Shown: positions 15,441 through 24,091, counted from the first letter of the stretch. The stretch is DNA of 35,170 bases from an uncultured Bacillota bacterium (GCA_947385365.1 CANDKT010000011.1:1-35170); one strand, 5' to 3'. The notes: generated by a model from the sequence alone, not told the origin. Program-made: numbers and translations.

Positions 15441-16685
15441 TTACCGGGTCTGACCGGAACCTTTTACAACAAATTTGAAGGAACATAGTTCCGCCAGACC
15501 GAGTGGGCCGCGGGCGTGGAGTTTTTGGGTCGAGATCCCCATCTCGCAGCCCAGGCCAAATTCTCCGCCGTCGGTGAAACGGGTGGAGGCGTTCCAATAC
15601 ACCGCCGCGCTGTCCACTTGCTCCAGGAACGCGTGAGCGTTGCGTTCCTCGCGGGTGATGATGGCCTCGGAATGACCGGTGGAGTGGGCGGCGATATGGC
15701 TGACAGCTTCGTTCAGGTCCTCCACCACCTTGACGGCCAGGATGTAGTCCAGAAACTCCGTGTCAAAGTCCTCCGGTCCGGCGGGGACGCCGTCAATGAT
15801 TTTGGCGGCCTCGGGGTCCAGCCGCAGTTCTACGGGGTGTTCCGGGCGGTTAGACAGACGGTCTTTCAGCATAGGCAGGAATTTCTCAGTAACCTGACGG
15901 TTCACCAGGCACACTTCAGCAGCGTTGCACACGCTGGGCCGGGAACATTTCGCGTTTTCGACGATATCCAACGCCATGTTCAGGTCTGCACTGGCGTCGA
16001 CGTAGATGTGACAAATCCCAGTCCCCGTTTCCAGCACAGGGACCGCGGCGTTGTCCACGCAGGCCCGAATGAGTCCCGCACCGCCCCGGGGGATGAGCAG
16101 ATCCACCAGTCCGCGCGCGGCCATCAGCTCATTGGCGGAGGCGCGGGAGGTATCTTCCACCAGCTGAAGGGCGTCCGGGTCCAGCCCGGCGGCGGCGAGG
16201 CCCTCTTTCAACGCGGCCACGATAGCGGCGGCGGAGCGGTGCGCTTCCTTCCCACCCCGCAGGACGCACGCGGAACCGGCTTTCAGTGCCAACGCGGCGG
16301 CGTCGCTGGTGACGTTGGGGCGGCTCTCGTAGATGATGGCGATGACGCCCATCGGAACAGCGGTCTTTTCGATCACCAAACCGTTGGGACGTTCCACCCG
16401 GCTGAGGACGGCCCGCACCGGGTCAGGGAGCGCTGCGACTTCCCGGATGCCCTGCGCCATACCGGCCACGCGGCTTTCACTGAGCGCCAGGCGGTCCAGC
16501 ATGACGTCGGAGATGGTCCCTTTTGCCGCTTCCAAGTCCAGCGCGTTGGCGGCGAGTATGTCCGCGCAATGCGTTTCCAACGCGCCCGCCATAGCCAAAA
16601 GGGCCGCGTTTTTTGTTTGGCTGCCCGCCAACGCCATAGCATTTTTGGCGGCGTTCGCCTTGTGGAGCAGTTCGATTGTTGTCAT
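15441..16685 (-). CDS. proA: gamma-glutamyl phosphate reductase
   Basis: NADPH-dependent enzyme of 414 residues that reduces gamma-glutamyl phosphate to glutamate-5-semialdehyde, the second step of proline synthesis. The aldehyde-dehydrogenase-like fold is complete. The dinucleotide-binding region has [16 protein letters not shown], the catalytic cysteine lies in R-P-S-V-C-N-A (C253), and the C-terminal segment [20 protein letters not shown] is the standard ProA end signature. Length is normal. The ATG at 16685 follows CCGGAGG; the longer open frame overlaps the preceding gene. It lies 32 bp downstream of a LysE-type exporter gene, separated from proB by two unrelated genes. Confidence 0.96.
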   Translation of the reverse strand: MTTIELLHKANAAKNAMALAGSQTKNAALLAMAGALETHCADILAANALDLEAAKGTISDVMLDRLALSESRVAGMAQGIREVAALPDPVRAVLSRVERPNGLVIEKTAVPMGVIAIIYESRPNVTSDAAALALKAGSACVLRGGKEAHRSAAAIVAALKEGLAAAGLDPDALQLVEDTSRASANELMAARGLVDLLIPRGGAGLIRACVDNAAVPVLETGTGICHIYVDASADLNMALDIVENAKCSRPSVCNAAEVCLVNRQVTEKFLPMLKDRLSNRPEHPVELRLDPEAAKIIDGVPAGPEDFDTEFLDYILAVKVVEDLNEAVSHIAAHSTGHSEAIITREERNAHAFLEQVDSAAVYWNASTRFTDGGEFGLGCEMGISTQKLHARGPLGLAELCSFKFVVKGSGQTR

Positions 16686-16717
16686 ATTGATTACCTCCGG
16701 CATGAAAATAGGGGGCG

Positions 16718-17302
16718 TTAAAGAAGGGTGAGGGCGCAGAGCGCGAGGGATGCGGCCATGATACGGTCGATAAGAATTTTGTGGTTGGCGAAGAGCTTCT
16801 GGAGGGAGGCTCCAGCGAAGAGCCAAACAAGGTTGCAGACCGGTCCGGTGAAGGGGAGAAACAGCCCAACGGCCAGCAAGTCACGGAGCGCGCTGGAGTG
16901 GGGCAGGACGAAGCTGCTCAAGGCGGTGATGCAGAAGAGGATGACTTTCACATTGGTCAGCTGGACCAGCAAGCCGGTACGGAAGGACGGAGCGGCGGGG
17001 TCATGTTCGGCGTCGACGCCGCTGGAACGGAGGATATGCCAAGCCATCCACAGCAGATAACCCGCGCCCACCCAGGAAAGTACGCCTACATATTGGTCCA
17101 GGGCCGCGCCTAACAGCCAGGTCACGGCGACCGCGCCCATAGCATCCAGGAAGAAACCGGTGAACAGTCCCCGCCACTGACGCAGAGCGGGTCCGCGTCC
17201 ATAGCGCAGCGCGGCGCGCAGAGAGCATAGATTTGCAGGTCCAGGAGTGATCCCGCCCACGAAACAGTAGAGCAGAAAGCTGGGGATCAGCACGGCAGGC
17301 AT
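16718..17302 (-). CDS. LysE-family amino acid exporter
   Basis: Small membrane transporter of 194 residues with about six hydrophobic helices. The N-terminal [10 protein letters not shown] (residues 17-26) is the LysE/RhtB/ArgO family signature. The mid-region W-M-A-W-H-I-L-R is also typical. Members export lysine, arginine, threonine or other amino acids. The substrate here is unknown, but the gene lies directly upstream of proA (32 bp) and within a proline biosynthesis cluster, which makes a proline- or glutamate-family metabolite worth considering. A degraded LysR-type regulator lies just upstream on the other strand, the position where a partner regulator for such exporters is often found. 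Confidence 0.85.
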   Translation of the reverse strand: MPAVLIPSFLLYCFVGGITPGPANLCSLRAALRYGRGPALRQWRGLFTGFFLDAMGAVAVTWLLGAALDQYVGVLSWVGAGYLLWMAWHILRSSGVDAEHDPAAPSFRTGLLVQLTNVKVILFCITALSSFVLPHSSALRDLLAVGLFLPFTGPVCNLVWLFAGASLQKLFANHKILIDRIMAASLALCALTLL

Positions 17303-17371
17303 AAACAGGCACCATCCTTTTGTGATTTTGGCCGTTTCATCCTACCAGAAAAAGAAGCATTTGAAAAGCGA

Positions 17372-17497
17372 ATGTTTTCGAAGTATACTATAGGGGTTCG
17401 ATTCCCGGCTTTGTGCGCTTGGCATAAGAACCGCTGGGTCACACCGGCTATGGAACTTTTCCTGCATCTTTTGCGGGAGCAGCTGGAGGCGGAATGA
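17372..17497 (+). pseudogene. relic of a LysR-type transcriptional regulator (C-terminal end only)
   Basis: A 41-codon frame ends in a stretch that reads like the last part of a LysR substrate-binding domain: V-R-F-P-A-L-C-A-W-H-K-N-R-W, then V-T-P-A-M-E-L-F-L-H-L-L-R-E. The pattern (hydrophobic strand, W-x-K-x-R, S/T-P-A, then F-x-x-x-L-R-E helix) is characteristic of the family end. No helix-turn-helix or dimer region is found upstream; only 69 bp separate it from the divergent LysE gene. I infer that a divergent regulator gene lost its N-terminal ~85%. It may not be translated. Confidence 0.5.
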
Positions 17498-17522
17498 AAC
17501 TCTGAAAGAGCTGGGAAGGGAT

Positions 17523-18377
17523 TCATTCTCCGAACATTTGGCGGAAGGGTAGGATGTTGCGTTCTTTTTCGGGGCGTTCCAGGATGGAGAAGGTGATCCG
17601 GGAGAAGAGGCGGCCCCAACCTTCGCCGGCCAGCAATTCCTGCCAGAACCGCGCCACGTCTTCCGGGTCGTTGCGGAACACGCCGCAGCCGTAAGCGCCT
17701 AGGATCAGCTGGGTACAGTTCCAATGCGCAAACAGGGCCAGGATCTTACGCATACGGCCTTTCATGATTTCTTTCGCAGCAGGCACGCGGTTCATAGTCA
17801 AAAGGCTGTGGAGCGGACCCTTGCCGTTGCGCACGACGCCCATATTGACGGCGGGAGCGGTGAGGACAGGACACAGGACGCGGTGTTGCGAGAGCGCGTA
17901 GCGGCTATCGCGGAAGAAGGCCACGTCGCTGATGAGCATCGTATCGGTATAGGTCGGGTCGGGGAAGGCGCGATTGATCTCGTAATACTTCGGTCCCTGA
18001 CCGGAGGTCTGGGTAAGGTAGAGGTTACTGCAAAAGGCCAGGCATTCCTCCTGCGCGACCGCGCCGTTGAGGAACCCGCCGCCGGGATTTTTCGCGGACG
18101 CGAAATTGAGGACGCCGAGTTCCGGACGCCGGGTCTCCTGACCAGCCATGCGGAAGATCGCGTCTACAGTCCCCTCGTTGCGGACCTCTATGGCGGCGGT
18201 GGGGCCGTCTTGAGGGATGGCGGTGTTTTGGACAAGTTGGTCCAGGTCCTCGGAGAGGAAGAGTTCCGTAGGACGGCCAGCGGGGAGCGGGATGATCTGA
18301 TTTCCCATCTGGAACTGACCGGCCCGGCTGATTTCCAGGGTCTCTTGGGCCAAAGCCCGCATCTGGTCGCGGTTCAT
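17523..18377 (-). CDS. bacterial-type poly(ADP-ribose) glycohydrolase-like protein (TIGR02452 / microbial PARG family)
   Basis: The 284-residue product carries the PARG catalytic signature G-G-G-x7-Q-E-E (GGG at 99-101, QEE at 109-111) within N-F-A-S-A-K-N-P-G-G-G. The macrodomain-like fold continues with L-T-A-P-A-V-N-M-G and a late L-I-L-G-A-Y-G-C-G-V-F-x-N-D-P that binds ADP-ribose phosphates. Family members hydrolyse ADP-ribose polymers or remove ADP-ribose groups in the cytoplasm. The catalytic glutamates are intact, so activity is plausible; the cellular target is unknown. It starts 21 bp downstream of proB on the same strand, so it is co-transcribed with proline genes. An AGGAGG lies about 11 bases before the ATG. 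Confidence 0.88.
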   Translation of the reverse strand: MNRDQMRALAQETLEISRAGQFQMGNQIIPLPAGRPTELFLSEDLDQLVQNTAIPQDGPTAAIEVRNEGTVDAIFRMAGQETRRPELGVLNFASAKNPGGGFLNGAVAQEECLAFCSNLYLTQTSGQGPKYYEINRAFPDPTYTDTMLISDVAFFRDSRYALSQHRVLCPVLTAPAVNMGVVRNGKGPLHSLLTMNRVPAAKEIMKGRMRKILALFAHWNCTQLILGAYGCGVFRNDPEDVARFWQELLAGEGWGRLFSRITFSILERPEKERNILPFRQMFGE

Positions 18378-18398
18378 AGAAGCGAAAACCTCCTGTTT

Positions 18399-19181
18399 TC
18401 AAGTTTCCGGCGCGGCGCGTTGACCCAGGAAACGGGTCCCGACAGCCTTGCCTTCCACGATGTCATATAAACGTTCCGGATGTTCTCCGTTGGTGATGAC
18501 CATGTCGCAGCCTTGCGCTGTGACCATTTTTGCGGCGCGGAGTTTTGTTTCCATGCCGCCGGTAGCCAATTCGCTGCCTTTCCCCCCGGCCAGTGCCTCG
18601 ATCTCGGGGGTGACGGAGATCACCGTAGGAATCAGCCGCGCGTCCGCGCTGTGACGGGGGTCCGCGGTGTAAAGGCCCTCGATATCGCTGAGCAGGACCA
18701 ACAAATCCGCGTTCACCGCACAGGCTACGATAGCGCCTAAGGTATCGTTATCGCCCACTTTGATTTCAGCGGTCGCGATGGTATCGTTTTCGTTGATGAC
18801 GGGCAGAGAGCCGAGTTCCAGCAGACGAGCCATCGTGTTTTCAAAATTCTGCCGCCGGTCGTCATGGTCCACGTCCTCGCCGGTGAGCAAAATTTGCGCG
18901 ACGGTGTGGTTATATTGAGAGAAGAGCTTATCGTAGGTATACATCAGCTCGCACTGACCTACAGCGGCGGCGGCCTGTTTCGTGGGCATATCGGCGGGTC
19001 TGCCGGGCAGGTTCAGCTTTCCGACGCCCATTCCGATGGCGCCGGAGGAGACTAGAATCAACTCATGTCCTGCGTTTTTCAGATCGGACAGCACCTTGAC
19101 GAGTTCTTCCACGTGGCGGATATTCAGCCGTCCGGTGGCGTGAGCCAAAGTCGAGGTGCCAACTTTTACTACAATGCGCAT
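18399..19181 (-). CDS. proB: glutamate 5-kinase (short form lacking the PUA domain)
   Basis: Cytoplasmic kinase of 260 residues that phosphorylates glutamate to gamma-glutamyl phosphate, the first step of proline synthesis. The amino acid kinase fold is complete: opening V-V-K-V-G-T-S-T-L, L-V-S-S-G-A-I-G-M-G, I-N-E-N-D-T-I, G-D-N-D-T-L-G-A and the nucleotide-binding G-G-M-E-T-K-L-R-A-A. The protein stops where the PUA domain of long forms (about 365 residues) would begin. It lies between proC (upstream) and the PARG-like gene (21 bp downstream) on the same strand. Feedback control by proline is expected from the family but not shown by the sequence. Confidence 0.95.
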   Translation of the reverse strand: MRIVVKVGTSTLAHATGRLNIRHVEELVKVLSDLKNAGHELILVSSGAIGMGVGKLNLPGRPADMPTKQAAAAVGQCELMYTYDKLFSQYNHTVAQILLTGEDVDHDDRRQNFENTMARLLELGSLPVINENDTIATAEIKVGDNDTLGAIVACAVNADLLVLLSDIEGLYTADPRHSADARLIPTVISVTPEIEALAGGKGSELATGGMETKLRAAKMVTAQGCDMVITNGEHPERLYDIVEGKAVGTRFLGQRAAPET

Positions 19182-19252
19182 GGCAGTACGTCCTTTCGTT
19201 AAGGGAAATGCTTATTTGTTTGTAAGAGGTCTCGCAGCATCGGAGCCAGCCC

Positions 19253-19298
19253 TCTGGACCCCGATTCCGCGTGACCGAACCGTAGGCAAAGACAAATA
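19253..19298 (+). repeat. dispersed intergenic repeat, partial copy B
   Basis: In the proB-proC gap, CTCTGGACCCCGAT is followed by CCGCGTGACC, a short spacer, CCGTAGGCAAA. This matches the tail of copy D near 29511-29548 almost base for base and the tail of copy A. Confidence 0.7.
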
Positions 19299-19304
19299 CA
19301 ACGG

Positions 19305-20108
19305 CTACTTCAACGAGAGCGTTTTCTCATAAGCGGCGATGACCGCGTTCATCGCGGCGGCGCGGAAGCCTTGCGCTTCCAGAGTGCGGACTCCTTGAAT
19401 GGTGGTCCCGCCGGGAGAGCAGACGGCGTCTTTGAGCGCGCCGGGATGTTTGCCGCTGTTGAGGACCATTTGAGCGGAACCGGCGAGCATCTGCGCGGCG
19501 TAAGCTAAAGCCTTATCCCGAGGCAGACCGCAGGCGACGCCGCCATCTGCCAGAGCTTCCACGAAGAGGTAAGCGAACGCGGGTCCGCACCCAGACACCG
19601 CGCTGGCGGCGTCGATCAAGCCTTCCGGCGCCCGGTCGACCAGACCGGCTCCGGCGATCAGCTGAGCAAACTCATTCAGCTCTGCTTCGGAAGCGTCAAG
19701 GCCGCAGTACTGAACCACGCCCGCGCCGATTGCGGCGGGGGTGTTCGGCATCATGCGGATGACGGGGCAATCGGTTCCGGCGAACTCCCGAATACGGGCG
19801 CAGGTCAGCCCGGCGGCCATTGTAACGAGCAGGAAACGGTCCGTTCTGGCCTGGAGGATTCCGCTCAATTCATCTAACACCTGCGGCATGACTTGCGGTT
19901 TTACGGCCAGGAAGATCAACCGGCAAGTTTGGGCAATCTCCTGATTGGAACTCAAAGTCCCGCCGATCTCCTGAATCAACGCCTGCGCTTTTTGGGGGGA
20001 GCGGTTCGCAAGCAGGAGCTGTTCGGGGCCGACTTGGACGCGGACGGCGCGAGCGATGGCGGAACCCATATTGCCGACGCCGATGAATCCGATTTTTTCC
20101 TTTTCCAT
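19305..20108 (-). CDS. proC: pyrroline-5-carboxylate reductase
   Basis: NAD(P)H-dependent enzyme that reduces pyrroline-5-carboxylate to proline, the last step of the pathway. The 267-residue product has an N-terminal Rossmann motif G-F-I-G-V-G-N-M-G, the conserved R-M-M-P-N-T-P mid-segment, the S-G-C-G-P-A-F-A-Y motif, and the C-terminal S-P-G-G-T-T signature. GGAGG at 20121-20125 lies 12 bases before the ATG at 20108 and 9 bases before a GTG at 20111; the difference is one residue and either start could be used. It begins 25 bp after the YgiQ-type gene and is followed by a 123-bp gap holding repeat copy B, then proB. Confidence 0.95.
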   Translation of the reverse strand: MEKEKIGFIGVGNMGSAIARAVRVQVGPEQLLLANRSPQKAQALIQEIGGTLSSNQEIAQTCRLIFLAVKPQVMPQVLDELSGILQARTDRFLLVTMAAGLTCARIREFAGTDCPVIRMMPNTPAAIGAGVVQYCGLDASEAELNEFAQLIAGAGLVDRAPEGLIDAASAVSGCGPAFAYLFVEALADGGVACGLPRDKALAYAAQMLAGSAQMVLNSGKHPGALKDAVCSPGGTTIQGVRTLEAQGFRAAAMNAVIAAYEKTLSLK

Positions 20109-20133
20109 CACGGTCTAGTGCCTCCTTAAACGG

Positions 20134-22032
20134 TTACTTTTTCTTTTTCGGTTTCGCCCAACCGGGTTTACGGACGGGACGCGGTGTTTTGTTCCGGCTG
20201 GAAGCGGGTGGGTTACGATGTTTTGCGGGGTCCGGTCGAACTAAGCAGTGCTTCCCGTACCCGATGAGGTCTTCCCGTCCTGTTTTGCGCAGGGCTTCCA
20301 GGACCAGCTTCCGGTTCTGCGGCTTACGCCACTGCATCAAGGCTCTTTGTAATGCCTTGTCGTGGGGGGATTTCGGGACAAACAACGGCTGCATAGTACG
20401 GGGGTCCAGACCGGTGTACCACATACAGGTAGCTAAAGTACCCGGCGTAGGGTAAAAGTCCTGGACCTGTTCCGGCATATGCCCCTGACGGTTGAGCCAC
20501 TCCGCCAGCTGGACGGCGTCTTCAAGGGTACAGCCTGGGTGGGAAGAGATGAGGTACGGAACAAGGTACTGGTCCTTCCCGTACCGTTTGTTGAGCTTCT
20601 GGTACTTCTCCCGGAACTTTTCGTAGACTTCGATATGGGGCTTGCCCATGTAATCCAACGTGTGCGCGACGCAGTGTTCCGGTGCGACCTTCAGCTGTCC
20701 GGAGATGTGATATTGAACCAAGTCGGTGAAGAACTCGCCGCTTGGGTCGCGCATCAGGAAATCGAAGCGAATGCCGGAGCGGATGAAGACTTTTTTGATT
20801 TTAGGGACGGCGCGGAGTTTCCGCAGGAGCATCATGTAATCGGTGTGGTCCGCGTCGAGGTTCGGGCAAGGTTCCGGAGCCAGGCAAGCGCGGTCACGGC
20901 ACATACCGAGTTTCAGCTGTTTCTGGCAGGAGGGGCGGCGGAAGGTGGCGGAAGGTCCGCCGACGTCGTGGATGTAGCCTTTGAAGCCGGGGTGGCGGGT
21001 GAGCAGTTCCGCTTCCCGGAGAACGCTGGCGTGACTGCGGGCGGTGACGGTCCGGCCTTGGTGGAAGGCCAGGGAACAGAAGTTACAGGCTCCAAAACAG
21101 CCCCGGTTATGGGCGATGGAGAAGCGCACTTCTTCGATGGCGGGGACGCCGCCCATTTCGTCGTACATGGGGTGAGGTTCCCGCACATAGGGCAGTTCCG
21201 CGACCCGGTCCAGTTCTTCGGTAGTCAGCGGGAAAGCGGGCGGGTTGACCAGGAGAAAGCGGCTGCCGTGTTTTTGGAGGATGGCGCGGCCGGAGACGGC
21301 GTCATGTTCGCGGTACTCGGTCATATTGGCTCTGGCGTAGTCCTCCTTGGAGGCGGAGACGGCCTCGAAGGAGGGGACTTCTACCCAGGAGAAGTCACAC
21401 TGACCGGGGTGACGGATCACGGCGCAGGTACCCCGAACACCTGTAATTTCGGAAACCGGCGTCCCGGCGCGGAGCAGAGCGGCGATTTCCAGAGTAGCGG
21501 TCTCGCCCATGCCGTAGGTGAGCAGGTCCGCTTGCGCGTCGAAGAGGACGGAGCGGCGGACTTTATCGTCCCAGTAGTCGTAGTGGGCGAAGCGGCGCAG
21601 GCTGGCTTCCAGCCCACCGAGGATGACGGGGATATCGCCGAAGACTTCCCGGATGCGGTTTGCGTAGACGATGGTGGCGCGGTCGGGGCGCAGGCCGGCC
21701 TGACGGCCTGGGGAATAGGCGTCGTCGTGGCGTCGTTTGCGAGCGGCGGTGTAGTGGGCGACCATAGAGTCGATGTTGCCTGCGCCGATCAGCACGCCTA
21801 AGCGGGGGCGTCCCAAGGCGGCGAAGGCGTCGGGAGACTTCCAGTCGGGTTGCGCCAGCACCGCTACGCGGTAGCCCTCGGCTTCCAGGACGCGCCCGAT
21901 GATAGCGGGGCCGAAGGAGGGGTGGTCTACATAGGCGTCGCCGGTAATCAACAGAAAATCATAACCGTCCCAACCTCTGCGGGCCATATCGTCCCGGGAG
22001 ACTGGGAGGAACGCGTCACGGTCAAAGGACAT
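20134..22032 (-). CDS. ygiQ: YgiQ-family radical SAM protein
   Basis: Cytoplasmic radical S-adenosylmethionine protein of 632 residues; the reaction is not established. The N-terminal region is the YgiQ-specific B12-binding-like domain (D-A-Y-V-D-H-P-S-F-G near residue 32 and G-G-L-E-A-S-L-R-R-F-A-H-Y-D-Y-W near 139). The radical SAM cluster CFGACNFC lies at residues 312-319. The middle holds the conserved A-P-E-H-C motif and Q-D-F-Y-P-T-P-G-T. The C-terminus is a short basic, proline-rich tail. Length is slightly below E. coli-type proteins (about 740). The gene has an AAAGGAGGG site and its own promoter, and proC follows after 25 bp, so it probably heads the proline-gene transcript. Confidence 0.93.
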   Translation of the reverse strand: MSFDRDAFLPVSRDDMARRGWDGYDFLLITGDAYVDHPSFGPAIIGRVLEAEGYRVAVLAQPDWKSPDAFAALGRPRLGVLIGAGNIDSMVAHYTAARKRRHDDAYSPGRQAGLRPDRATIVYANRIREVFGDIPVILGGLEASLRRFAHYDYWDDKVRRSVLFDAQADLLTYGMGETATLEIAALLRAGTPVSEITGVRGTCAVIRHPGQCDFSWVEVPSFEAVSASKEDYARANMTEYREHDAVSGRAILQKHGSRFLLVNPPAFPLTTEELDRVAELPYVREPHPMYDEMGGVPAIEEVRFSIAHNRGCFGACNFCSLAFHQGRTVTARSHASVLREAELLTRHPGFKGYIHDVGGPSATFRRPSCQKQLKLGMCRDRACLAPEPCPNLDADHTDYMMLLRKLRAVPKIKKVFIRSGIRFDFLMRDPSGEFFTDLVQYHISGQLKVAPEHCVAHTLDYMGKPHIEVYEKFREKYQKLNKRYGKDQYLVPYLISSHPGCTLEDAVQLAEWLNRQGHMPEQVQDFYPTPGTLATCMWYTGLDPRTMQPLFVPKSPHDKALQRALMQWRKPQNRKLVLEALRKTGREDLIGYGKHCLVRPDPAKHRNPPASSRNKTPRPVRKPGWAKPKKKK

Positions 22033-22059
22033 AGAGGTTCCCTCCTTTCCGATAACAGC

Positions 22060-22088
22060 AGTATATCAGCCCGCGCCCCATCCGTCAA
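22060..22088 (-). promoter_or_regulatory. promoter of ygiQ-proC
   Basis: On the minus strand, TTGACG (22083-22088) and TATACT (22060-22065) with a 17-bp spacer, 27 bp upstream of the ygiQ start codon. Confidence 0.8.
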
Positions 22089-22191
22089 CCTGGAAGCGCT
22101 GCTTCAAAACGCTTGTCTTGTGTGGGAATTTGCTTAAGTGAGGCGCAAAGTTGCCGATAAGATTTTTAAAGGGAAAAGGAGCGTTTCGTTT

Positions 22192-23100
22192 ATGGATTGT
22201 GTGATTCAGGGCAACGTTTTATGTAAGTACCATGCTAGCACTCCTAACTCCTATTGGCAGGTTCGCCATGCGCGCATTCCGGAAAATGTCACCGAAATTG
22301 GGGAAGCTGTCTTTCGGGATTACTACCAACTTGAAACGGTGGAGATTCCGGAAAGCGTCACGAAGATTGGCCGGTGTGCCTTTTACAACAGCAGTCTGAA
22401 AAGCGTGACACTCCCGGAAGGCATCACGGAGATTGAGGAAAGAGCCTTCTCACACTGTACAAAGCTGCAAAGCGTGACCCTCCCGAAGGGCGTCGCTAAA
22501 ATCGGCAAAGCTGCCTTTAAGGGCTGCTACGGCCTGAAGAGCGTGACCCTCCCGGAGGGCATCACGGAGATTGGGGAAAAAGCCTTTTCTTACTGTAAAA
22601 GGCTTCAAAGCGTGACCATTCCGGGGAGTGTCGCCGGGATTGGCGAATCTGCTTTTGGGAACTGCACCGGCCTGCAAAGCGTAACGATTCTGGCGAATAT
22701 TTCTGAAATCGGTCGTACCGTATTTGAAGGGTCTTATCCTGACTTGATTGTCGCGCCGCATATTCCGATTTCCGGTTTCAAAAACCGGGCCGTCAACGCG
22801 TGCGCAGGTTTTGCGAAACTGTATTGCGATCAAGTCCCACTCTCCGAAGAAATCCGAACGGGCTATCTCGCATACATCAAGAACTACCGTAAATCCCTGT
22901 ACGCTCAGGCAATGGAATATCTGCCTCTTTTGCAGCTGATGACGGCGGAGAAGATAATCCTACAGGAGGATTTTGAGGAACTTTTTGGAGAAGCGCTCCA
23001 AAAAGGTAACGTGGAGATAACGGCGCTTTTGTTGGAGTACCGGCACAAAAACTTCAACCCGGTGGACTTGGAGCGGGAATTTGAGCTAGAGGAACTTTGA
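22192..23100 (+). CDS. leucine-rich repeat (BspA-like, LRR_5) protein 1
   Basis: The 302-residue product begins with a short head (M-D-C-V-I-Q-G-N-V-L), then about seven 23-residue LRR units from about residue 29. The unit pattern is I-P-x-x-V-T-x-I-G-x-x-A-F-x-x-C-x-x-L-x-S-V-T, the BspA/TpLRR type; one unit is a residue short. A distinct, non-repeat C-terminal domain of about 105 residues (from N-A-C-A-G-F-A-K-L-Y) ends in E-F-E-L-E-E-L. There is no signal peptide or anchor, so it is probably cytoplasmic, unlike many BspA surface proteins. The start at 22192 follows AAAAGGAGCG; the same 5' context precedes the paralogue. The DNA is visibly more A+T-rich than the flanking genes. Function unknown; LRRs usually bind proteins. 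Confidence 0.85.
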   Translation: MDCVIQGNVLCKYHASTPNSYWQVRHARIPENVTEIGEAVFRDYYQLETVEIPESVTKIGRCAFYNSSLKSVTLPEGITEIEERAFSHCTKLQSVTLPKGVAKIGKAAFKGCYGLKSVTLPEGITEIGEKAFSYCKRLQSVTIPGSVAGIGESAFGNCTGLQSVTILANISEIGRTVFEGSYPDLIVAPHIPISGFKNRAVNACAGFAKLYCDQVPLSEEIRTGYLAYIKNYRKSLYAQAMEYLPLLQLMTAEKIILQEDFEELFGEALQKGNVEITALLLEYRHKNFNPVDLEREFELEEL

Positions 23101-23120
23101 TTGGAAGGAGCGTTTCCTTT

Positions 23121-24080
23121 ATGGATTTTGTCATTGAGGACAACGTTTTGCATCGGTACGACGGCCCCGGTGGAGCGGTCGTCATCCCGGAGGGCGTCAC
23201 GGAGATTGGCGAGGCGGCTTTCTATAACTGTGATGAACTGCAAAGCGTGACCATTCCAAAGAGCGTCACCACGATTGGCGAAGCTGCCTTCTCCTTCTGT
23301 ATCAACCTGCAAAGCGTGACCATTCCGGAGAGCGTCGCCACGATTGGCGAATTTGCCTTTTGGAACTGCACCGGCCTGCAAAGCGTGACCATTCCGGGGA
23401 GCGTCACTCAGATTGGAGAACAAGCCTTCAATGGCTGTTATTCCTTGAAAAGCGTGACCATCCCGGAGGGTGTCACGGAGATTGCGCTAAGAGCTTTCTC
23501 TCACTGTACAAGCCTGAAAAGCGTGACTATCCCGGAGGGCGTCACTCAGATTGGGCAAGAAGCCTTCTCTCACTGTGAAAGCCTGAAAAGCGTGACCATT
23601 CCGAAGCGTGTCACCAGGATTGGCGTATCTGCCTTTTGGAATTGCACCGGCTTGCAAAGTGTGACCATCCAATCTAATGTTTGTAAAATCCGCGGGGTGA
23701 TATTAAAAGGTTCCAACCCTGTTGTGATTGCGCCACATGTTTCGATTTCCAGTTTTGACGCCCTGGACAAGCCGAACGCGTGCGCAGGTTTTGCGAAGCT
23801 GTATTGGGACCGGGTTCCACTTTCCGAAGAAATCCGGGCGGAATATCTCGCGTACATCAGGAGCGAACGGAAAGCCCTGTACGTTCGGGCAATGGAATAC
23901 CTGCCTCTTTTGCAGTTGATGACGGCGGAGAAGATGATTCCGCAGGAGGAGTTTGAGGAACTTTTCGGGGAAGCGCTCCAAAAGGGCGACGCGGAGTTGA
24001 CGGCGCTTCTGTTGGAGTACCGGCACAAGAATTTCAAACCGGTGGACTTGGAGCGGGAATTTGAACTTGAGGAGCTTTGA
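23121..24080 (+). CDS. leucine-rich repeat (BspA-like, LRR_5) protein 2, tandem paralogue
   Basis: This 319-residue protein is a close paralogue of the gene 20 bp upstream: same head (M-D-F-V-I-E-D-N-V-L), eight 23-residue LRR units instead of seven, and a nearly identical C-terminal domain ending in the same E-F-E-L-E-E-L. The repeats are more uniform than in the first copy, with several 69-bp units nearly identical in DNA, which suggests recent unit-level duplication or gene conversion. The ATG at 23121 follows GGAAGGAGCG. There is no signal peptide or membrane segment. The two genes are probably one transcript. The binding partner is unknown. Confidence 0.85.
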   Translation: MDFVIEDNVLHRYDGPGGAVVIPEGVTEIGEAAFYNCDELQSVTIPKSVTTIGEAAFSFCINLQSVTIPESVATIGEFAFWNCTGLQSVTIPGSVTQIGEQAFNGCYSLKSVTIPEGVTEIALRAFSHCTSLKSVTIPEGVTQIGQEAFSHCESLKSVTIPKRVTRIGVSAFWNCTGLQSVTIQSNVCKIRGVILKGSNPVVIAPHVSISSFDALDKPNACAGFAKLYWDRVPLSEEIRAEYLAYIRSERKALYVRAMEYLPLLQLMTAEKMIPQEEFEELFGEALQKGDAELTALLLEYRHKNFKPVDLEREFELEEL

Positions 24081-24091
24081 TTGGAGCTAGG

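Noticed and set aside
17395..17406. GGTTCGATTCCC, which resembles a tRNA T-arm
   Set aside because: Only three stem pairs form, and no anticodon arm, D-arm or acceptor stem lies upstream. The bases are explained by the LysR-like reading frame.
22450..23423. Antisense frames with N-G-H-A-L-Q repeats opposite the LRR genes
   Set aside because: They are reverse translations of the repeated LRR codons and lack ribosome sites.
23184..23666. Regularly spaced ~69-bp DNA repeats, CRISPR-like in periodicity
   Set aside because: The repeats are contiguous with no unique spacers, stay in frame and encode LRR units.
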